64,000 nt of DNA from Ceratobasidium sp. AG-K (Eukaryota; Basidiomycota; Agaricomycetes; Cantharellales; Ceratobasidiaceae). The translations under genes were made by a program, and so were the position numbers. Positions within the stretch are counted from its first letter, which is position 1, and the number at the start of each line of letters is the position of its first letter. The stretch spans positions 4,650,001-4,714,000 of the forward strand of contig JAWNGF010000004.1 in NCBI GenBank assembly GCA_037039685.1. Direction: 5' to 3'. The notes beneath the pieces are model-generated. The model was not told where the DNA came from. It saw nothing but the letters and a program-made list of their open reading frames with translations, and ran no database searches. This document shows, in pieces, positions 59,501 to 64,000 of the stretch.

Positions 59501-61107
59501 GATCGTGGGCAATACCACTTAGCATCGTGAATATGCTATCCTCCGAAAGACCAAAACGTTCTCCCATCCAAGGGAAGAAATGAGTCAAGCTGTAGTGACG
59601 GCCCTTGACGCCCTTGGGAATGCCGGTGCTACCACTAGTAAAGCTAAGAGTCCCAACGCTATCGGGTCCCAGGACGACATTTGGATCCGTGTCGGCCAAG
59701 TGCTTTGAAGGCTCCAATACGTCTTTAGGAGTTGTTTCGGGAAGGGATCCGCCAGTAATGCGGGGTACATTGTTGTCTTCCAAGAACTCGAGTGCTGGCA
59801 CCTCAACGCGGATGGCAAGTTCGTCAGTGATGAAATCTCGAACTGTGGAGTGGATCGCGCCGGCACCCTTGAGCACGATCAGCCCGCGAGGTCGGGCGAC
59901 CTTCAGATACACAGTTTGCCGAGTCGGTGGATATGCGGGATCTACAACCGAGTCAATTCGTGTAGTGTCAAACGATGATGTACGAACCGATGACGGAGAA
60001 CGTGGCGCCGACTTTGAGAATCGCCATGACGGCTACCACCATTTCGACGCTACGATATGCATACAACATCACAACTTCTTCGCGCTGGATTCCGCCCTTC
60101 ATCAAATGGTGTGCCAAAATGTTACTGGCTCGGAGGATATCACCATAAGTGTAAACCCGAGTCTGTTGCGGCTGCCCAAACTCCAAGGCGGGAATGCTTT
60201 GCACGACGCAGGTACGATCGGGATGTTTCCGGGCGTTGGCCGAGAAGACATCTGTGATGGCGCCTTTGAAGTCGCACCAGTTGAGGTCGGCCGCTGGATC
60301 GGGGAGGGCGCGCCTTTGGGATGGTGTAACGAGTGGGACGGAGCCGACCGGTCGGAGTGGATCTGCGGATACGGCCTTGAGGAGAGTGGCCAATTGATCA
60401 AACAAGCATGTTATTCTTGCGGACGCAAACAGCAGCGAGTTGTAGGATATTCTGAGTCCGAGTTGCGGAACTAGAGAGCCGCGGGAGGAAATTGGAGGTC
60501 GAGTGACGAATACGGTTAGGTCGGATGTTAAATCCGTCGAGCGTAAGAATGCTCCGTGGGGTGCATCCGTCTCGTCAAAAAAGCGTACTCGGAAGAGGGG
60601 TGCGTTAGGAGAAGAATCCGAGTCACGACCCTTGAGCAGTTCCTGTACCAGTAAATCAAAAGGGACAACATCCGCCTCGGCAATCTTTTCTATCGACTGG
60701 ACTCGTCGTACGATCGCCCAGAATGGATCAGTTGGTTCGATATTGACTCGGAGGAGCAATGGATCAGGAACGGTCTCGGAGGAAGAACCAATGACGATAT
60801 CCGTATCACCAGTGTAACGATGTAGCAACACGATGAACGCGGAGAGCAACAAATGGAATGGGGTGGGTCGTTCTTGAGAGTCGGTGTCCGAGTCGCCTTC
60901 GTTCTTGGGGACCTCGGGATCGTCTTCATAAATGGCAAGCTTCAAGAGGCCTAGTGAAGTATCATCCGTTAGCTGGTATGTTTGCGCAGCCTCGACGAGT
61001 CGAAGGGTAGGAGGTCTCGGATAGTCGGTGGGTAGCGCAATGGCAGGTAGATTTTGGAGTCTGCCGACTACTCGAGCAAGCTTCGCACGCTCATCCTGGA
61101 CAGACAT
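56527..61107 (-). CDS. LYS2: L-2-aminoadipate reductase (LYS2)
   Basis: Reduces L-2-aminoadipate to its semialdehyde using ATP and NADPH, in fungal lysine biosynthesis. Exons 61107-59988, 59941-59486, 59432-58431, 58382-57574, 57520-57175, 57125-56527 give 1443 aa, the normal LYS2 size. Order: condensation-like N-terminal region; adenylation domain with LSFTSGSTGIPKG, MYGTTETQR and YRTGDLGRYDADGR; KMPLNPNGKIDKPALPFPD; carrier domain with LGGHSILATR (phosphopantetheine Ser); reductase domain with VFLTGATGFLGSF and the short-chain-dehydrogenase-type YGQSKW. The start MSVQDER was preferred to an ATG seven codons upstream because of its better context (A at -3). Requires a phosphopantetheinyl transferase (LYS5) not seen here. 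Nothing looks damaged. Confidence 0.95.
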
Positions 61108-61865
61108 TTTGGCGGTGGTGGGAGTCATTCGACAAGAATGTATGATCTCTAGATTAACTCCGAAGGCCCGAAGCGCAGGGCGCTTTTCTGGTCCTGCACT
61201 GTACCAGCCGGGTAAGAACGGTGCGACGACTATTCCCACCTCAGTGGGTTGTGCATATTATGAAATAACGAGAAGGCTTACCGTTTCGTGCCCTCTAGAA
61301 GCAAGAGCGATCGCATGCACATATCGAAACCTTCGCCCGTTCGCCTTCCTGGGTTGGCAGGTCTGAGGTTCCCTTGGGCGTGCCCCGCCTCTGCCCCTGC
61401 AAGCCTGTCGGTTAATATAGGCGCACGTCATCCCATTTCCTTAAGGCCGTTTAAGTGTATTCCCAGTACGTTCATGGCATGACCATTGGAGGGTGAAAAT
61501 TCTGCGTCCGCCACTCATAACTGAGCATTTGTGGCTGGCCTTGCAACCTACGAGTACAACTCAAGGAAAGTGTTTTTCCAAGCTGTATAATATAGAAATA
61601 ATAGCACACGAGAGAGTGAAACCGATTCAGAAAGTCGGTTTGGACAACGACCAGTTGAAGTTGAGTTGAGTAAGCCAGGTGTTTGCACGTGTAGGGACCA
61701 GTGAGAAGTTATCACGTGCCGACATTACTCTGGTGATCATTGCCTTGGCGCGTACAGCGTCTTTAATACGCCACGACTACCTTGTGATACCCAACTTACG
61801 GAACGCCACATTCAATCCCATACAACTTATATATATGTTGCTAATCTGCTCTCTGTATCTATAGC
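61108..61865. other. divergent intergenic region, LYS2 and F-box promoters
   Basis: About 0.76 kb between divergent genes. TATATATG occurs about 30 nt upstream of the F-box start (near 61828-61836). No Gcn4-type site was identified with confidence. Confidence 0.4.
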
Positions 61866-63361
61866 ATGATGCCAGCGCAAGCCTGGGCGAAACTCTCCGA
61901 CCTCCCCTCCGAGTCCCTCCTCCAGATCCTTTCCTATTTCGAGATACCAGCTTCTGATCCCTTCTGGAGCCAAGGAATCACACCACAAACTCTACTCCCA
62001 TTTCTGATGAACCACGACCGGAAATCCAAAGCTTCGCGTATCCAAATGGCCAAGTGCCTCGCGCAAGTCTGTCGGCGACTAAAGCCAGTGTACACGTCCG
62101 TCATATGGGCAAATTTCGAGTGTAAGACTGCGACTGCATTGAGGTCGCTCTGGAACGCGTGTGCCGAAAAGAATGGAGTTGGAAGCTATATCCAGTGAGT
62201 GATACACCAACTCGAATCCACCCGGTACTGAACGCTAATTAGGGAACTGGACTTGCAATTCCCGGCCCTTCCCATCGACACGCTCGAAGCTCAGCTCGCC
62301 GCAGTATGGCCCTCTCTTGCGTCCCTCCACACGATCACTCTGACTCTCACGCCTACTCATGGATGCCCCGCCTGGCTGGCGACCCAACTCATGTCGATTC
62401 CAACTCTCTCCACTCTACGCTTGAGGATCATGGGAAACAGTCTGGGTCCACACTTGCGCACGCCCAACACCGTCAAACACCTCTATATGGAAGTGTTCCC
62501 GCCTGAAGACCACGAGCGGAGGGCTGAAGTACTCGGCGAATGCCCAGCCACACCTAATCCAGACGCACCCAAGGGACAAGTGAGTAGAGAGGCATACCAC
62601 AACTGGGCCCCTCTTTTCAATGATGTTGTCGACCTTGTCGAGTCGGCTCACTCGGTCACTCATATGGGATGGTTCGTCCATTGGATGCTCGTTCACGCAT
62701 TTTACCGTCACATTACTCCGGACCCCACTGATGAGTCTAATTGAAGATGCATCCAAGTCGACAAGCTTCCTCCTAAGCTGACTAGTCTTGGCGTCACACT
62801 CGAATCGCAAATGGGTACCGAGCCGTTTGTACGCGCGATGAGTGGACTTCCAATTACCGACCTCGCATTCACAGCCTATGATCACGCACTGCTCTCTGGT
62901 ACAGTCTTCAAATCATTTTGTGGATCATTCAAGCACCTGGAGCGTTTGAGACTGAAACTACGTAGTCCGTCGATCACAGTCGCAAATGAGGAAGTGCCCG
63001 AAGCGCTCTATAACGAGGTACGTGCCCCGTTCCTTGACTTATGATTGACCTGATTGACCCTGCGCAAAAGGATACTTTCTGCGAGGGTCTAGTCTCGCTT
63101 AAACACCTTCGATGTTATAAGGGCCCATTCCTCTGCAAGCGACCGTCGACTCGCTCCACCTTTCCTGCTCGACATCTCCGACTGGAGGTCAAGTCGACGC
63201 TCTCGGAAGTGGCACGAAAGCTGAGCAAAAAGGGAGCAAAGCCTGAGTTACTGGTTCAATGGAGCGCGTGGGTGGATGGAACTTATGGACCAAAGGAGTA
63301 CTATGTAGTACCGCACGAAGGGCCTAGGAGGATAGACGAGCAGAATGCAGTGGGAGAATAA
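61866..63361 (+). CDS. F-box protein (leucine-rich type)
   Basis: Likely SCF ubiquitin-ligase receptor. Exons 61866-62194, 62243-62706, 62758-63017 and 63071-63361 give 447 aa. F-box-like start KLSDLPSESLLQILSYFEIP, then CLAQVCRRLKPVYTSVIWAN. Leucine-rich stretches follow (LASLHTITLTLTPTHG; FKHLERLRLKLRS; LVSLKHLRCYKGPF). The join between exons 2 and 3 is the weak point: the donor GTCACA is poor, but skipping it leads to TGA at 62742 while the downstream frame (KLPPKLTSLGVTLES) clearly continues the protein. Either the intron is real or this is a recent pseudogene. ATG ATG at the start leaves one residue uncertain. Confidence 0.72.
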
Positions 63362-64000
63362 GATGCTGATGGATTAATTGGAGATGGGCCGTGTACGCTA
63401 CACACTCTCGCGACATTCTTGAAATCAATATATTTTAATTAACGTTTTTGAGCCAGAGTCATCAAATCGTAGAATTTCCAACCGCCGTGGCGCTTACATT
63501 GCCTTGGCTCATTCGCCCCACCGTTGACTTTGGGAGCCCGACAACCTCTGCAAGCGTAGTACACGTCAGTTGCACAGATGTGATGGAATATAATCCGCTT
63601 CTAAGTAAGGGTTCCACTCCTTACACCTTGGCCCAGAGATTGGGATACACAGAGAATCTGAGTTGATATTGGCAGCACAGCCTTCTGCGAACTTCGGTCC
63701 CAATATCCCCCACTCGAATCCACCTGACAAGCGAACCCAGCTGAGACAAATTCCAGGTGATTCATCTGAGAGGGACTCGCACTACAAAGGACCAAATAGT
63801 GGTATAGGCATCACGGGCTCCGTCCCATGGTATATCTCTTTCAATGTGACTCACTGGTACCCAGTCACGGCTCGAGTCATATGCTCATAGAATTCGAAGC
63901 ACTCCCAACGCGTGAGCGCAGTTCAGACTATTTACTTGACAGGAAACTGCAAACTTTCTCCCCAGATACTAAGTACCACACCATGACCCGACGCTCCCAG
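63362..64000. other. intergenic to window end, no gene seen
   Basis: About 0.64 kb with short frames on both strands and no recognisable protein. It may contain the edge of a gene lying outside the window. Confidence 0.35.

Noticed and set aside
60533..61107. LYS2 as a secondary-metabolite NRPS-like enzyme
   Set aside because: N-terminal condensation-like part, overall length and the HYSLTHFFPWMGERFGL-type sequence are specific to aminoadipate reductase.

Overview
The window is eukaryotic nuclear DNA from a filamentous basidiomycete of the Agaricomycetes. A Rhizoctonia/Ceratobasidiaceae-type genome fits best, but that is inferred from gene families and not from any marker. Genes are broken by many 50-60 nt GT-AG introns (occasionally GC-AG). 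The families present are typical of such fungi: AA9 lytic polysaccharide monooxygenase, NACHT-WD40 STAND proteins, DUF6535 membrane proteins, ricin-B lectin/coiled-coil proteins and many F-box/leucine-rich proteins. All exon joins below were read by hand from splice sites and reading phase, with no transcript evidence.

Layout. 1-14.0 kb: AA9-CBM1 (cut by the window edge), a 14-blade NACHT-WD40 protein, a wax-synthase-domain protein, a 12-exon MFS permease and an F-box protein. 14.0-20.4 kb: a region that looks empty but holds two diverged copies, about 2.8 kb apart, of an unrecognised minus-strand gene. 20.4-26.1 kb: N-acetylglucosamine-6-phosphate deacetylase and an unrecognised protein with a signal peptide, seven membrane spans and a long charged tail. 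26.4-28.4 kb: a 5'-truncated LINE with poly(A) and target-site duplication, inactivated by three in-frame TGA codons. 28.5-35.0 kb: two paralogous ricin-B lectin/coiled-coil genes flanking decayed sequence, which comprises an inverted-repeat-bounded element with a SANT-like remnant and an F-box pseudogene. 36.5-39.5 kb: two tandem F-box/LRR relics.

39.9-41.5 kb: a PAP2 lipid phosphate phosphatase. 42.0-49.4 kb: two tandem DUF6535 genes, the first frameshifted near its end. 50.2-54.8 kb: an 18-exon hormone-sensitive-lipase-type hydrolase with a 21-nt microexon. 55.1-61.1 kb: an FSH1-type serine hydrolase and LYS2 (alpha-aminoadipate reductase). 61.9-63.4 kb: an F-box gene, divergent from LYS2.

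Housekeeping metabolism (LYS2, GlcNAc-6-P deacetylase, PAP2) alternates with rapidly evolving families likely involved in recognition or degradation (NACHT-WD40, lectins, F-box, DUF6535). Tandem duplication followed by decay recurs at least three times. No CRISPR array, rRNA, tRNA or viral gene was recognised.
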